Assembly: GCA_003565775.1 (NCBI GenBank)
Contig: PXAT01000014.1
Location: forward strand, 1 to 50,925
Length of the DNA: 50,925 nucleotides
Reading direction: 5' to 3'
DNA from: Ectothiorhodospiraceae bacterium
Lineage (GTDB): Bacteria; Pseudomonadota; Gammaproteobacteria; Nitrococcales; Aquisalimonadaceae
Shown in pieces: positions 8,306-17,682 of this stretch. Made by a program: the position numbers and the translations under genes. Every line of letters begins with the position of its first letter. Within the stretch, counting starts at the first letter, position 1. The notes under the pieces were generated by a model, which had not been told where the DNA came from, searched no databases, and saw only the letters and a list, made by a program, of their open reading frames with translations.

Positions 8306-9571
8306 ATGTTGAACTTACACAAGACGGCAATGGGCGGCCTGCTCGCCCTGGCCCTCGGCACCGCGTCATCATTGGCGCTGGCCGAGGAACTGAGCGAGGG
8401 CACCTTCATCCACGCGGGCAACATCGACGAGATGCTGGACCGCACCTTCGAGGGCAAGACCATCCAGTCCATGCTGCCGGAGCGGCTGGAGTGGCAGATT
8501 CGGGAGTACGGTCTGCGCATCGAGCTCAAGCACTCCGAGGAACTGCCGCGGGATCCGAACTACGACAGGCTGACCGAACAGCATGCCGGCACGGTGAGCT
8601 TCAACCGGGACACCGGCATGATCGAGAACTACTGCACCGGGCTGCCCTTCCCGGAGGTCAGCGAGGACGATCCGGACGCCGGCTGGAAACTGATCTGGAA
8701 TCACCACTTCGGCCAGCCCACCGGCGGTGCCCAGGATTACCGTCGTTTCGCCTTCCTGCTGATCGACGAGGACGGTGGTCTGGAGCGGACGCAGCACTGG
8801 CGCTTCCAGCGTTTCTTCGAGACCGGCCGGGTGGATCCGCCGGAGTCCTGCGGCATGGACGCGCCGCATCACCGGACCCTGCTGTTCGCCACCTTCCCCC
8901 GGGACATTTCCGGTCTGGGTACGCTGACCATCCGTCATAATGACGGACGCGTGGACGACACCTGGGCCTATATTCCCGCGGTTCGTCGTGTCCGGACCCT
9001 GTCCGGTGGCGCGTGGATGGACCCGATCGGCGGTACCGACCAGTTGCAGTCGGATATCGAGATCTTCAATGCCCATCCCACCTGGTTCGAGGACTACAAG
9101 GTCCTGGGTCAGCGCTGGGTGCTGGCTGTCGCTCACAGCGAGGCCCCCACGTGGGACGAGAACGCCGGCAGCACCAATGCCCAGTTCCCGCGTGTGGACC
9201 TGGCCAACGCCCCGCACTGGAACCCGGTGGACAAGTGGGAGCCGCGCAAGGTCTGGGTGATTGAGGCGACGCCGCCGCCGGAACACCCGTATTCCAAGAA
9301 GATCATGTACATGGAAACCGAGTATCCCCGCTTCTACTTCTCGGAGACCTATGATCAGGGCGGTGACTTCTGGAAGTGGCTGAACTTCGCCCTGCGTCCG
9401 TACGAGACCGGCCACGGCGGCTGGGGGCTGATCTCCGCCTGGGGTCAGACCGTGGACTTCAAGGCGCAGCACGCCACCATCTTCAAGTCCCATCCGGACT
9501 GGGAGCTGGGTGGCGATCTGTCCGCTGACGATGTGACCCGCGGCGCCTTGCAGCGCGGCGGTCGCCGGTAA
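8306..9571 (+). CDS. DUF1329 periplasmic protein (LolB-like fold)
   Basis: 421 residues, near the usual 430-460. A signal peptide covers about 1-26, with cleavage predicted at ALA-EE; no lipobox Cys is present, so it should be soluble periplasmic rather than a lipoprotein. The conserved DUF1329 block is clear (VDDTWAYIPAVRRVR, followed by GG-x-W-M-D-P-I-G-G-T-D). The family resembles the lipoprotein carrier LolB and is therefore a good candidate to shuttle a hydrophobic ligand between the DUF1302 barrel and the RND transporter. It follows the barrel gene by 17 bases and is the last gene of the operon, being followed by a strong terminator. Confidence 0.88.
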   Translation: MLNLHKTAMGGLLALALGTASSLALAEELSEGTFIHAGNIDEMLDRTFEGKTIQSMLPERLEWQIREYGLRIELKHSEELPRDPNYDRLTEQHAGTVSFNRDTGMIENYCTGLPFPEVSEDDPDAGWKLIWNHHFGQPTGGAQDYRRFAFLLIDEDGGLERTQHWRFQRFFETGRVDPPESCGMDAPHHRTLLFATFPRDISGLGTLTIRHNDGRVDDTWAYIPAVRRVRTLSGGAWMDPIGGTDQLQSDIEIFNAHPTWFEDYKVLGQRWVLAVAHSEAPTWDENAGSTNAQFPRVDLANAPHWNPVDKWEPRKVWVIEATPPPEHPYSKKIMYMETEYPRFYFSETYDQGGDFWKWLNFALRPYETGHGGWGLISAWGQTVDFKAQHATIFKSHPDWELGGDLSADDVTRGALQRGGRR

Positions 9572-9598
9572 CGGAACGGGTTCCGTTGCAGTCCGAAA

Positions 9599-9628
9599 CC
9601 GGGGCGCCTCCGGGCGCCCCGGCTTTTC
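9599..9628 (+). terminator. Rho-independent terminator after DUF1329
   Basis: CCGGGGCGC (9599-9607) pairs perfectly with GCGCCCCGG (9614-9622) around a 6-base loop and is followed by CTTTTC. It closes the CoA-transferase to DUF1329 operon 28 bases after the last stop codon. Confidence 0.85.
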
Positions 9629-9637
9629 ACCGGGAGT

Positions 9638-9676
9638 ACTGATGCATTCCGCATGCGTGCGTGGGGATGCATCAGT
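9638..9676. promoter_or_regulatory. 10-bp inverted repeat in the hydantoinase leader
   Basis: ACTGATGCAT (9638-9647) and ATGCATCAGT (9667-9676) are perfect reverse complements 19 bases apart. The position, between a terminator and the next operon, suits an operator or activator-binding site. A TTGACC at 9713-9718 could be a -35 box, but no convincing -10 was found, and no sigma-54 core with correct spacing occurs here. Confidence 0.35.
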
Positions 9677-9814
9677 GGTTCCTCGAGCAGGGTCGCCGGC
9701 ACCGCGATCCTGTTGACCCTGAGCGACCCGTCAAGGGTCGGTCCAAGGCCCCGGCCTGCCGCCGGGACGATTGCGCCCGCAAACAACGATGAACGGCCGT
9801 ACTGGAGACGCGCT

Positions 9815-11887
9815 ATGACTTTCCGATTGGGAGTTGACGTCGGTGGCACCTTCACCGACCTGCTGCTCATTAACGATGACACCGGCGAGACGTTTACCGC
9901 CAAGGTGCCCTCCACGCCCCAGGATTCCTCCCAGGGGGTGCTCAACGGCATCGACAAGATCTGCAAAACCTCGGGCGTGGATCCGAAGCAGATCCGCTAT
10001 GTCATGCACGGCACCACGGTGGCCACCAACACCATTCTTACCCGGACGGGTGCCAGGGTCGGCCTGGTGACCACCAGGGGCTATCGTCAGGTACTGCACA
10101 TCGCCCGTTCCTTCGTGCCGGGCGGCATCGGCGGCTGGATCATCTTCGACAAGCGCGAACTGCTGGCGCCGCTCGAGCACACCATCGAGGCCGACGAGCG
10201 CATGAGCGCCCAGGGTGAAGTGGTCAAGGGGCTGGACGAGGCGGCGCTGCGCAAGGATCTAGAGGTATTGCGGCAGGCCGATATCGAGGCCCTGACCGTC
10301 TGCCTGATCAACGCCTACAGCAATGGCGAGACCGAGCAGAGGCTGGCAGAGATCGCCGCCGAGGTGCTGCCCGGGATTCCGGTATCGCTCTCCTCGGACG
10401 TGGTTCCGGAAATGCAGGAATACGAACGCACCGAGACCACGGTGGTTAACAGCTATGTGCGACCGAAGGTGGCCAGCTACCTGAAGCATCTGGAGAAGGA
10501 GCTGAAGGCGCGCCTGGCGGACGACGTGCAACTGTCGATTCTGCGTTCCGATGGCGGGCTCGCGACCAGCGACTCGGCCGCCGATGCGCCGGTGAACCTG
10601 CTGCTGTCCGGGCCCGCCGGTGGTGTCGCCGGGGCCATCTGGTTCTGCAGTCGGGGTGGATTCGACAATGTCCTGACCTTTGATGTCGGCGGCACATCCA
10701 CCGACGTGGCCCTGATCGAGAACAGCACGGCCAGGCTGCGACGCGAGACCCGCGTCGGCGACGTCGCCGTCCGGGCGCCGTCCGTCGACGTGCGCACCGT
10801 CGGTGCCGGCGGTGGCTCCATCGCCTTCTCACCGGAGCTGACCAAGGCCCTGCGTGTTGGCCCTGCGAGTGCCGGGGCGGATCCGGGTCCGGCTGCATAC
10901 AACAAGGGCGGCGAGGAGCCGACCGTGACCGACGCCAATGTGGTGCTCGGCTATCTGCCGGCCGGCCAGAAACTGGGCGGCGACATGGAGCTCCGCAAGG
11001 ATCTGGCGGAGCAGGCCGTGCAGAAGGTGGCCGATGCCATGGGCATTTCCATCTACGAGGCCGCCGAGGGCATCACGCGCATCGCCAACGAGCACATGTT
11101 CGGTGCGCTGCGCCTGATCTCGGTGGAGCAGGGCTACGATCCGCGCGACTTTGCCCTCTGTGGCTTCGGCGGCGCCGGTCCCCTGCACGCCAATGCTCTC
11201 GGGATTCTGATGAATGCCTGGCCGGTGATCGTGCCACCGGGGCCGGGTGTGCTTTGTGCCTATGGCGATGCCACCACACGGGTCAAGGACGAAGCCGCCC
11301 GCTCACTGGTGCGTGGCTTCAACTCCCTGGACCAGGCCGGCGTGACGCGAATCCTCGAAGAGCTGACCAAGGTCGTACAGGGCTCGCTCGCGCGGCAGGA
11401 CATTCCCGAGGATCAGCAGACTATCACCTGGCAGGCCGATGTGCGGTATCAGGGTCAGGCCCTGCTGCTGACCCTGGACGTGACGCCGGAGCAGATGAAG
11501 GAGCGCGGTCTGGAGGTGCTCCAGGAGGCCTTCGACGCCGAACACGAGAAGCTTTTCAGCTTCAATCTCAACGAGGAACACGAACTGGTCAACCTGCGTG
11601 CCGTGGCACGCGCACCGCGGCCGAACATTGCCGAGCGCGACTACGCCAGCGCCACCGGCGGTGTCGAACAGGCCGCCGTCGGAACCAGCCCGATCTACTA
11701 CGAGGGCGAAATGCATGACGCAACGCTCTACCAGCGCGAGAAGCTGTATCCGACCCATCGGGTCACGGGGCCGGCCATTGTCATGGAAATGGACTCCACA
11801 ACCGTGATCTTCCCCGGTTACCAGGCCACCGTGGACAAGGTGGGCAACCTACTGATTGAGCCCCGCAAGGGCCAGGGTGAGGAGTAA
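9815..11887 (+). CDS. hyuA: Hydantoinase/oxoprolinase subunit A (ATP-binding)
   Basis: 690 residues. The N-terminus has the actin-like phosphate-binding signature LGVDVGGTFTD at 5-15, a second phosphate motif appears as TFDVGGTSTDVA near 290, and VGAGGGSIA and GFGGAGPLHA follow in the order expected for the HyuA/5-oxoprolinase/acetone-carboxylase family. The start at 9815 has GGAG seven bases upstream; the open frame extends 54 codons further without homology. Together with the B subunit it should use ATP to open a lactam, hydantoin or imide ring, or to carboxylate a ketone. The immediate downstream amidase favours ring-opening that yields an amide, as in N-methylhydantoin to N-carbamoylsarcosine, but a cyclic imide is equally consistent. 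Confidence 0.9.
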   Translation: MTFRLGVDVGGTFTDLLLINDDTGETFTAKVPSTPQDSSQGVLNGIDKICKTSGVDPKQIRYVMHGTTVATNTILTRTGARVGLVTTRGYRQVLHIARSFVPGGIGGWIIFDKRELLAPLEHTIEADERMSAQGEVVKGLDEAALRKDLEVLRQADIEALTVCLINAYSNGETEQRLAEIAAEVLPGIPVSLSSDVVPEMQEYERTETTVVNSYVRPKVASYLKHLEKELKARLADDVQLSILRSDGGLATSDSAADAPVNLLLSGPAGGVAGAIWFCSRGGFDNVLTFDVGGTSTDVALIENSTARLRRETRVGDVAVRAPSVDVRTVGAGGGSIAFSPELTKALRVGPASAGADPGPAAYNKGGEEPTVTDANVVLGYLPAGQKLGGDMELRKDLAEQAVQKVADAMGISIYEAAEGITRIANEHMFGALRLISVEQGYDPRDFALCGFGGAGPLHANALGILMNAWPVIVPPGPGVLCAYGDATTRVKDEAARSLVRGFNSLDQAGVTRILEELTKVVQGSLARQDIPEDQQTITWQADVRYQGQALLLTLDVTPEQMKERGLEVLQEAFDAEHEKLFSFNLNEEHELVNLRAVARAPRPNIAERDYASATGGVEQAAVGTSPIYYEGEMHDATLYQREKLYPTHRVTGPAIVMEMDSTTVIFPGYQATVDKVGNLLIEPRKGQGEE

Positions 11888-11892
11888 GCGTC

Positions 11893-13752
11893 ATGCCTGC
11901 GACTTTGATTCAACCGAACAGTGAACCGTTCAAGAAGCTCGAGGTGGATACCGTCACCCTCGACATCATCGAGAACGCGATGTCCAACGCCCGTAACGAA
12001 ATGGATGCCGTGCTGATGCGCACCGCCATGTCGCCGGGTATCCGCGAACAGGGCGACGCCTTCCCGATGATCGCCAATCACGAGGGCAAGATGGTGGTGG
12101 GCCAGTTCGGCTCCTTCATCTACGGCTTCCTGGAGGCCTACGACGGCACGGTGGAAGAGGGCGACATCTTCCTGACCAACGATCCGTACATGTGTGCCGG
12201 TGCCGTGAGCCATCTGCCGGACTGGTTGATTCTGGTGCCGATATTCAAGGATGGCCGGATCATCAACTGGTCGGCCATGTTCGGCCATATGTCGGATGTC
12301 GGCGGCAAGGTGCCCGGCAGTCTGCCCACCGATGCGCGGACGATCTTCGAGGAAGGCATCCGCATTCCGCCGATGAAGATCTACCGCAACGGCAAGATGA
12401 ATCAGGAAGTGCTGGACCTGATTCTGCACAACGTCCGCATGCCGCACTGGAACCGGTCGGACTTCAATGCCATCGTCGCGGCCTGCAAGACGGCCGGTCG
12501 TCGCTGCCAGGAACTGGCCGAGCGTTTCGGCGACGACGTCTTCAGCAGCGCCCTGGGCGAGATGCTCGAGCGCAACTACATCGCCATGCGCGAGATCATC
12601 CGCAACGTTGTCCCGGAGACCAAGCAGTCCTTCGAGGACTACATCTGCGATGACGGCGCCGGACTGGGTCCCTACACCATCCGCTGCACGCTGTGGCGCG
12701 AGGGCGACAAGGCGATCTTCGACTTTACCGGCACCGATCCCCAGGCCCCGTCATCGGTGAACTTCTACCTCAACGAGGAGATGTTCAAGATGTTCTTCGG
12801 CGCCTTCACCATCAACCTGTTCGACCCGTCTATCCTGTTCAATGACGGGTTCTACGATCTGGTGGATGTGCGCATTCCGGAGGGCTCGATTCTGAAGCCG
12901 AAGTTCCCTGCCCCGCTGTCCTGCCGGACGCACCTGCTGGGCCGGATCTTCGATGTCATGAGCGGTCTGCTGGGGCAGGGCTCCCCGGACGCCATGAGCG
13001 GTGCCGGTTTCTCCGACTCGCCGCACCTGATGTACTCGGGCTACGACGACAAGGGTGAATGGTTCCAGCTGTTCCAGATCGGCTTCGGCGGCGTGCCGGG
13101 TCGGCCGCTGGGTGACGGCATGGACGGTCACTCGCTGTGGCCCGGCTTCACCAACGTGCCCAACGAGTTCGTCGAGGCCTATTTCCCGCTGCGCATCGAG
13201 ACCTACGAGACCATCATCGACTCCGGTGGTGCCGGCAAGCATCGTGGCGGCAACGGCCTGCGGGTGGAATACCGGCTGCTGGCCAACGGCCAGATCTCGA
13301 TCCATGACGATCGCTGGCTGACTTATCCCTGGGGCGTCAACGGCGGCGAGCCGGGCCAGCGTGGTCACAAGGAGCTGATCAAGGCCAACGGCGAACGCCA
13401 GGTGCTCCCTTCCAAGTGCGACCGGGTGCAGGTGGAGAAGGGGGATCTGCTGGTGTTTGACACCTGGGGTGGTGGCGGTTGCGGCGATCCGCTCGAGCGC
13501 GACATCGAGGCCGTGGTCAAGGATGTGCGCCGCAAGCTGGTGTCGCCGGAGGGCGCCCGTCGTTCGGGTGTCGTGATTACCGCGGATGCCGTGGTGGATC
13601 AGCAGGCGACCGACGCACTGCGCGAGGAGATGCGCCAGAGTCGTGGTGAGATCGGCATCTTCAACCGCGGCGGCACGCTGGAGGAGCTGAAAGCGCGCTG
13701 CCTGGAGGAAACCGGGCTGGAGGCGCCCGTCACTCCCGAGTGGGAACAGTAA
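11893..13752 (+). CDS. hyuB: Hydantoinase/oxoprolinase subunit B
   Basis: 619 residues, typical for the family. Conserved blocks include VTLDIIENAMSNARNEMDAV near 19-38, a DIFLTNDPYMCAGAVSHLPD block near 92-111 with candidate metal ligands, and the late IDSGGAGKHRGGNGLRVEY and DTWGGGGCGDPLERD motifs. It follows the A subunit by five bases with a GAGGAG site inside the A stop region, so the two are co-translated. The A/B pair forms one cytosolic ATP-dependent amidohydrolase or carboxylase; there is no third small subunit as in acetone carboxylase, which favours the hydrolase role. No residue seems to be missing. Confidence 0.9.
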   Translation: MPATLIQPNSEPFKKLEVDTVTLDIIENAMSNARNEMDAVLMRTAMSPGIREQGDAFPMIANHEGKMVVGQFGSFIYGFLEAYDGTVEEGDIFLTNDPYMCAGAVSHLPDWLILVPIFKDGRIINWSAMFGHMSDVGGKVPGSLPTDARTIFEEGIRIPPMKIYRNGKMNQEVLDLILHNVRMPHWNRSDFNAIVAACKTAGRRCQELAERFGDDVFSSALGEMLERNYIAMREIIRNVVPETKQSFEDYICDDGAGLGPYTIRCTLWREGDKAIFDFTGTDPQAPSSVNFYLNEEMFKMFFGAFTINLFDPSILFNDGFYDLVDVRIPEGSILKPKFPAPLSCRTHLLGRIFDVMSGLLGQGSPDAMSGAGFSDSPHLMYSGYDDKGEWFQLFQIGFGGVPGRPLGDGMDGHSLWPGFTNVPNEFVEAYFPLRIETYETIIDSGGAGKHRGGNGLRVEYRLLANGQISIHDDRWLTYPWGVNGGEPGQRGHKELIKANGERQVLPSKCDRVQVEKGDLLVFDTWGGGGCGDPLERDIEAVVKDVRRKLVSPEGARRSGVVITADAVVDQQATDALREEMRQSRGEIGIFNRGGTLEELKARCLEETGLEAPVTPEWEQ

Positions 13753-13766
13753 GGGGGCGTGTGGTC

Positions 13767-14360
13767 ATGGCGCTGGACAGTAACCGTCTGAATCGTGCCC
13801 GGCGTTACGCGCTCGTGCTGGTGGATCTGAGTATCGGTTTCACCGATCCGTCGCGAAGCCCTCTGGCCTCAGATGCCGACGACGTGGTGGCGGCCAATCG
13901 CGAACTGCTCGATCTTTTTCGTGAGCATGGCTGGCCGGTGGTTTACACCACGGTGGCCTACGACAAACCGGAGCAGTCTTCTGTCTTCCGCGAGAAGCTG
14001 CCGGTGCTGAATACATTGGCGGCCGGGTCGGGGCTGGAGGACATCGATCCCCGACTGCAACCGCAGGAGGGCGAGCCGGTCATTGTCAAGCATGCCGCCA
14101 GCGGTTTTTTCGGCACCGATCTGCATGCGCAGTTGCAGGCGCTGGGCGTCGATGGGGTCGTCGTCACCGGACTGACCACCAGCGGCTGTGTGCGTGCCAC
14201 GGCGGTGGATGCGCTGCAGCACAACTATCGCGTGGTGGTGCCGGCGGAGGCCGTGGGTGATCGTGACCCCCGGGCCCATGAGGCCAATCTGCGAGATCTC
14301 GGCATCAAGTACGGCGATGTGCTGAGTCTGGCAGAGACCCGGGAATTGCTGACCTCATGA
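13767..14360 (+). CDS. Isochorismatase-family amidohydrolase
   Basis: 197 residues from the ATG at 13767, which has an AAGGGGG run upstream; an earlier in-frame ATG lies inside the previous gene and is unlikely. The Asp20-Lys108-Cys141 triad of the cysteine amidohydrolases is intact (ALVLVDLS, VIVKHAASGFFGTDL, GLTTSGCVRATA). Relatives include N-carbamoylsarcosine amidase, maleamate amidohydrolase (NicF) and nicotinamidase. Directly behind HyuAB it most likely removes ammonia, or carbamate as CO2 and ammonia, from the ring-opened product. Its stop overlaps the next start as ATGA, so its product is coupled to the lyase. The substrate cannot be read from the motif alone. Confidence 0.87.
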   Translation: MALDSNRLNRARRYALVLVDLSIGFTDPSRSPLASDADDVVAANRELLDLFREHGWPVVYTTVAYDKPEQSSVFREKLPVLNTLAAGSGLEDIDPRLQPQEGEPVIVKHAASGFFGTDLHAQLQALGVDGVVVTGLTTSGCVRATAVDALQHNYRVVVPAEAVGDRDPRAHEANLRDLGIKYGDVLSLAETRELLTS

Positions 14361-15247
14361 ACGAGCAGCGGTTTGTCTCCCCGGCGGCGCGTCTGCGTCA
14401 CCGACTGTCGCGGGACGACATCCTCGTCGCGCCCGGAGTGTTCGATGCCTGGAGCGCCCGGCTTACGGAACGGGCCGGTTTCGAATCCATTTACATGACC
14501 GGGTTCGGCACGGCTGCCAGTCTTCTCGGCGTGCCTGATCTGGGGCTGGTGACGGCAACCGAGATGGCCGACCATGCCTCGCGACTCTCTCAGGCGGTGG
14601 GTGTGCCGGTGATCGCCGATGCGGACACCGGCTTCGGGGACCTGCTGAATGTCCAGCGCACCATGCGTCTGTACGAACGTGCCGGGGTCGGCGCGATTCA
14701 GCTGGAGGATCAGATATCGCCGAAGCGCTGCGGCCATATGGAGGACAAGCAGGTGGTGCCGGCCAGCGAAATGGTGCGTCGTATCCGCGCCGCTCGCGAG
14801 GCCTGCTCCGATCCGGACATGGTCATCATTGCGCGCACCGATGCCCGGGCCACCGATGGCCTCGACGAGGCGCTCCGGCGGGGTGAGCAGTATCTGGCTG
14901 CGGGAGCCGACATGCTGTTCGTCGAGGCGCCGCAGAGCGATGCCGAGCTGCACGCAGTCTGTGACGCATTTCGCGGCGAATGGCTGCTGGCCAACGTGGT
15001 AGAGGCGGGCAAGACGCCCTATCATGCCGCGGACGAACTGCAGGCCATGGGTTTCCGTCTGGCGATCTTTCCGATCAGCAGTCTGCTGGCGGCTACCCGG
15101 GCCGTGGCGGAGGGCTTGCGCGAGATTCGCGAACACGGCCGCCTCACCGGTGAGACGGCCTACGTCGATTTCGGCACCTTCAACCAGCTCATGGGCCTGG
15201 AGGATTACATCCGCGCCGCACGGGATCTGGCCGGCCACGATCAGTGA
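14357..15247 (+). CDS. PEP mutase/isocitrate lyase superfamily lyase (PrpB- or dimethylmalate-lyase-like)
   Basis: 296 residues, matching 2-methylisocitrate lyase (PrpB) and 2,3-dimethylmalate lyase. Metal-binding ADADTGFGD is at 87-95, the lyase signature PKRCGHMEDK at 122-131 carries the catalytic Cys125, and IIARTDA is near 155. The Cys loop separates it from PEP mutase and oxaloacetate-hydrolase-type members without this Cys and supports retro-aldol (Claisen) splitting of a 2-alkylmalate or methylisocitrate to a 2-oxoacid plus an acid. It overlaps both neighbours by four bases. With LeuC/LeuD-like subunits in the same operon it could complete a hydratase-lyase sequence like that known for dimethylmaleate. 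No citrate-synthase or PrpD gene is present, which argues against a plain methylcitrate cycle. Confidence 0.85.
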   Translation: MNEQRFVSPAARLRHRLSRDDILVAPGVFDAWSARLTERAGFESIYMTGFGTAASLLGVPDLGLVTATEMADHASRLSQAVGVPVIADADTGFGDLLNVQRTMRLYERAGVGAIQLEDQISPKRCGHMEDKQVVPASEMVRRIRAAREACSDPDMVIIARTDARATDGLDEALRRGEQYLAAGADMLFVEAPQSDAELHAVCDAFRGEWLLANVVEAGKTPYHAADELQAMGFRLAIFPISSLLAATRAVAEGLREIREHGRLTGETAYVDFGTFNQLMGLEDYIRAARDLAGHDQ

Positions 15248-16167
15248 CCGGCGACTTTGCCGGGAATGCCCCGGGCTGGCGTGCCGGGCTGGTATTCACG
15301 CTGCTGGGCGTGGCGGCTTTTTCCAGCAAGGGCGTGTTCGCCAAGCTGGCCTACGTTCACGGGGTAGAGCCGGCAGCGTTCATGACCATGCGGATGGTTC
15401 TGGCGTTGCCGCTGTTCTGGCTGTTGCTGCTGTGGCGCAACGAGCCGGTAGCGGGCTGGCGATGGGACACGGATGGCTGGCGCCTGCTGTGGGCCGGACT
15501 GGTCGGATACTATGTGGCGCAGCTGCTTGATCTGGTTGCCCTTCAGACCGTCTCTGCCACCCTCGGCCGGCTCATCGTGTTCACGTATCCGTGCTTTATT
15601 GTCCTGCTGTTGGCACTGCTCGGACGTCGCTGGCTGGAACGGCGGGTGATCCTCCTGCTCGCGTTCAGCTACGGAGGTTTGGGATTGGCGCTGATAGGGG
15701 GCGGCATGGAAGAATTGCGCGCTACCTGGACAGGTGTCCTGATGATGCTGGGCAGCGCGGCCCTTTTCGCCACCTATTACGTGATTGCCGGCAACCTGTC
15801 GAACAAGCTAGGTACCCGGCGCTTCTCCGCCTATGTGATGAGCATCGCCACCGCCGGCATCACGACGCACTATCTGCTGCTGCATCCGGTGGAGGCCCTG
15901 TTCCGGCAGCCGGCAGCCGTTTACGGGCTGGCGCTTGGTATGGCGGTGGTGGCGACCGTGTTACCGCTCATACTGATCGTAGAGGGTATGCGACGTATTG
16001 GTACCGAGACATCGGCGGTGTTGAACCTGGCCGGTCCCGGCTTCACTTTTCTCCTGGCGTGGGTGCTGCTGGGAGAGCGGCTGGCCCCCGTGCAGTGGCT
16101 GGGCTTCGCCATCGTGCTGCTCGGCGCCTGGCGGCTCAGCCAACGGCCCCGGCCGGCCAGCGAATGA
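15244..16167 (+). CDS. EamA-family DMT permease
   Basis: 307 residues from a GTG that overlaps the lyase stop as GTGA. About ten hydrophobic segments in two five-helix halves are visible, the normal drug/metabolite transporter plan; the second half contains the E-x-x-x-x-x-x-T-E-T-S-A-V-L-N-L-A-G-P block typical of EamA repeats, and the gene ends in a basic tail after the last helix. It should lie in the inner membrane. Translational coupling to the lyase suggests that it moves the pathway substrate, an intermediate or a waste product; EamA proteins are usually exporters, so relief of a toxic intermediate is possible. A 12-bp tandem repeat covers its stop codon. Confidence 0.85.
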   Translation: MTGDFAGNAPGWRAGLVFTLLGVAAFSSKGVFAKLAYVHGVEPAAFMTMRMVLALPLFWLLLLWRNEPVAGWRWDTDGWRLLWAGLVGYYVAQLLDLVALQTVSATLGRLIVFTYPCFIVLLLALLGRRWLERRVILLLAFSYGGLGLALIGGGMEELRATWTGVLMMLGSAALFATYYVIAGNLSNKLGTRRFSAYVMSIATAGITTHYLLLHPVEALFRQPAAVYGLALGMAVVATVLPLILIVEGMRRIGTETSAVLNLAGPGFTFLLAWVLLGERLAPVQWLGFAIVLLGAWRLSQRPRPASE

Positions 16168-16184
16168 ATGTACGAATGAATGTA
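16161..16184 (+). repeat. Two perfect 12-bp tandem repeats over the permease stop
   Basis: CGAATGAATGTA occurs twice back to back (16161-16172, 16173-16184). The first unit contains the TGA stop of the permease gene. Copy-number change of 12 bases would not alter frame; its main effect would be on the spacing to the LeuC-like gene. Probably a replication-slippage remnant. Confidence 0.6.
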
Positions 16185-16239
16185 TGGGAGAAGGCCCGGG
16201 ATTTCTGGTGCCCGAGCCTTGACGAGGAGTAAAAACGCA

Positions 16240-17640
16240 ATGGGCAAGACGCTTTACGACAGGCTCTGGGATGACCACACGGTTCAGCGCAATGACGACG
16301 GTACGGTATTGCTGTACATCGACCGGCATCTCGTGCACGAGGTGACCTCGCCACAAGCCTTCGAGGGCCTGCGCCTGGCCGATCGTGAACCCTGGCGCAA
16401 GGAAAGCATTCTCGCGGTTCCGGACCACAACGTGCCGACGTTCATGCGGCATACGATCGAGGATCCGATATCGCGCATGCAACTGGAGACCCTGGACAGC
16501 AATGTCGCGCATTTCGGCCTGCGCGAGTTCACGTTGCATGATTCGCGGCAGGGTATCGTGCACGTGATCGGACCGGAGCAGGGCTTTACCCAGCCCGGCG
16601 TGACCATCGTCTGCGGTGATTCCCATACCGCGACGCATGGTGCGCTGGCCGCACTGGGTTTCGGTATCGGCACGTCGGATGTCGAGCATGTGCTTGCCAC
16701 GCAGACGTTGTTGATGAAGAAATCGAAGAACATGCGGGTGACGGTTGACGGCAAGCTTGGCAAAGGCGTGGGTGCCAAGGACATCATTCTCGCCGTCATC
16801 GGCAAGATTGGCACTGCGGGTGGGACCGGGTACACCATCGAGTATGCCGGCGAGGCCATCCGGGAACTCTCCGTGGAAGGGCGCATGACCATCTGCAACA
16901 TGAGTATCGAGGCCGGCGCACGAGCGGGTCTGGTGGCAGTTGATGACAAGACCATCGAATATCTGCGGGACAAACCCATGGCGCCGAAGGGCGAACAGTG
17001 GGATCAGGCAGTGCGCTACTGGCGAACGCTGGTGAGTGATCCGGATGCGGTTTTCGACAAGGAAGTCGAATTGCGCGCCGAGGATATCCAGCCCCAGGTC
17101 AGCTGGGGCACGTCGCCGGAGATGGTGGTGCCGGTCGCTGCCAGTGTGCCGGACCCGCAGCAGGAGGCGGATCCCGTGCGTCGCCAGGCCATGGATCAGG
17201 CCCTGTCCTACATGGATCTCAAGCCGGGCACGCCGATGGCAGAGATTCCGCTGGACAAGATCTTCATCGGCTCCTGCACCAACTCGCGCATCGAGGATTT
17301 GCGTGTCGTGGCCGAGATCGTCAAGGGCCGTAAGGTGGCACCCACCATCAAGGAAGCCATTGTCGTGCCGGGCTCCGGCCTGGTCAGGCTGCAGGCGGAA
17401 AAGGAAGGACTGGACAAGATTTTCATCGAGGCGGGTTTCGAGTGGCGCGAACCCGGCTGCTCCATGTGCCTCGGCATGAATCCGGACAAGCTCGGTGCCG
17501 GCGAACGTTGCGCCTCCACCTCAAACCGGAACTTCGAGGGCCGTCAGGGCGCTGGTGGTCGAACCCACCTGGCCAGTCCGGCCATGGCGGCCGCGGCCGC
17601 CATTCACGGTCATTTCGTCGACGTCTCGCAGTTGCAGTAA
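16240..17640 (+). CDS. leuC: LeuC-like large subunit of an aconitase-family hydro-lyase
   Basis: 466 residues, same length as E. coli LeuC. [4Fe-4S] ligands Cys346, Cys407 and Cys410 are present (IGSCTNSR and [10 protein letters not shown]), as are [11 protein letters not shown] at 125-135 and the C-terminal NRNFEGRQG. The start at 16240 has GAGGAG upstream; the open frame extends 20 codons earlier without homology. The family makes 3-isopropylmalate by way of isopropylmaleate and also hydrates citraconate or dimethylmaleate. No leuA or leuB lies nearby and the genes sit inside a catabolic operon with a PrpB-like lyase, so hydration of an alkyl-maleate is at least as likely as leucine synthesis. 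The protein is nevertheless very close to the biosynthetic enzyme, so the symbol denotes family rather than proven role. Confidence 0.85.
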   Translation: MGKTLYDRLWDDHTVQRNDDGTVLLYIDRHLVHEVTSPQAFEGLRLADREPWRKESILAVPDHNVPTFMRHTIEDPISRMQLETLDSNVAHFGLREFTLHDSRQGIVHVIGPEQGFTQPGVTIVCGDSHTATHGALAALGFGIGTSDVEHVLATQTLLMKKSKNMRVTVDGKLGKGVGAKDIILAVIGKIGTAGGTGYTIEYAGEAIRELSVEGRMTICNMSIEAGARAGLVAVDDKTIEYLRDKPMAPKGEQWDQAVRYWRTLVSDPDAVFDKEVELRAEDIQPQVSWGTSPEMVVPVAASVPDPQQEADPVRRQAMDQALSYMDLKPGTPMAEIPLDKIFIGSCTNSRIEDLRVVAEIVKGRKVAPTIKEAIVVPGSGLVRLQAEKEGLDKIFIEAGFEWREPGCSMCLGMNPDKLGAGERCASTSNRNFEGRQGAGGRTHLASPAMAAAAAIHGHFVDVSQLQ

Positions 17641-17682
17641 GTCGTCCGGCCCCCGCTCGGCGCGGGTCGAGGGAGTAGAATC

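Noticed and set aside
9688-9706. CGGCACCGCGATCCTG before hyuA as a ninth sigma-54 promoter
   Set aside because: The -24 half is good, but the -12 position reads TCCT, not TTGC, and no GC falls at the required distance.
13740-13766. Upstream ATG as start of the isochorismatase-type gene
   Set aside because: It lies inside the preceding gene, lacks a ribosome site, and adds nine residues not seen in the family; the ATG at 13767 is better.
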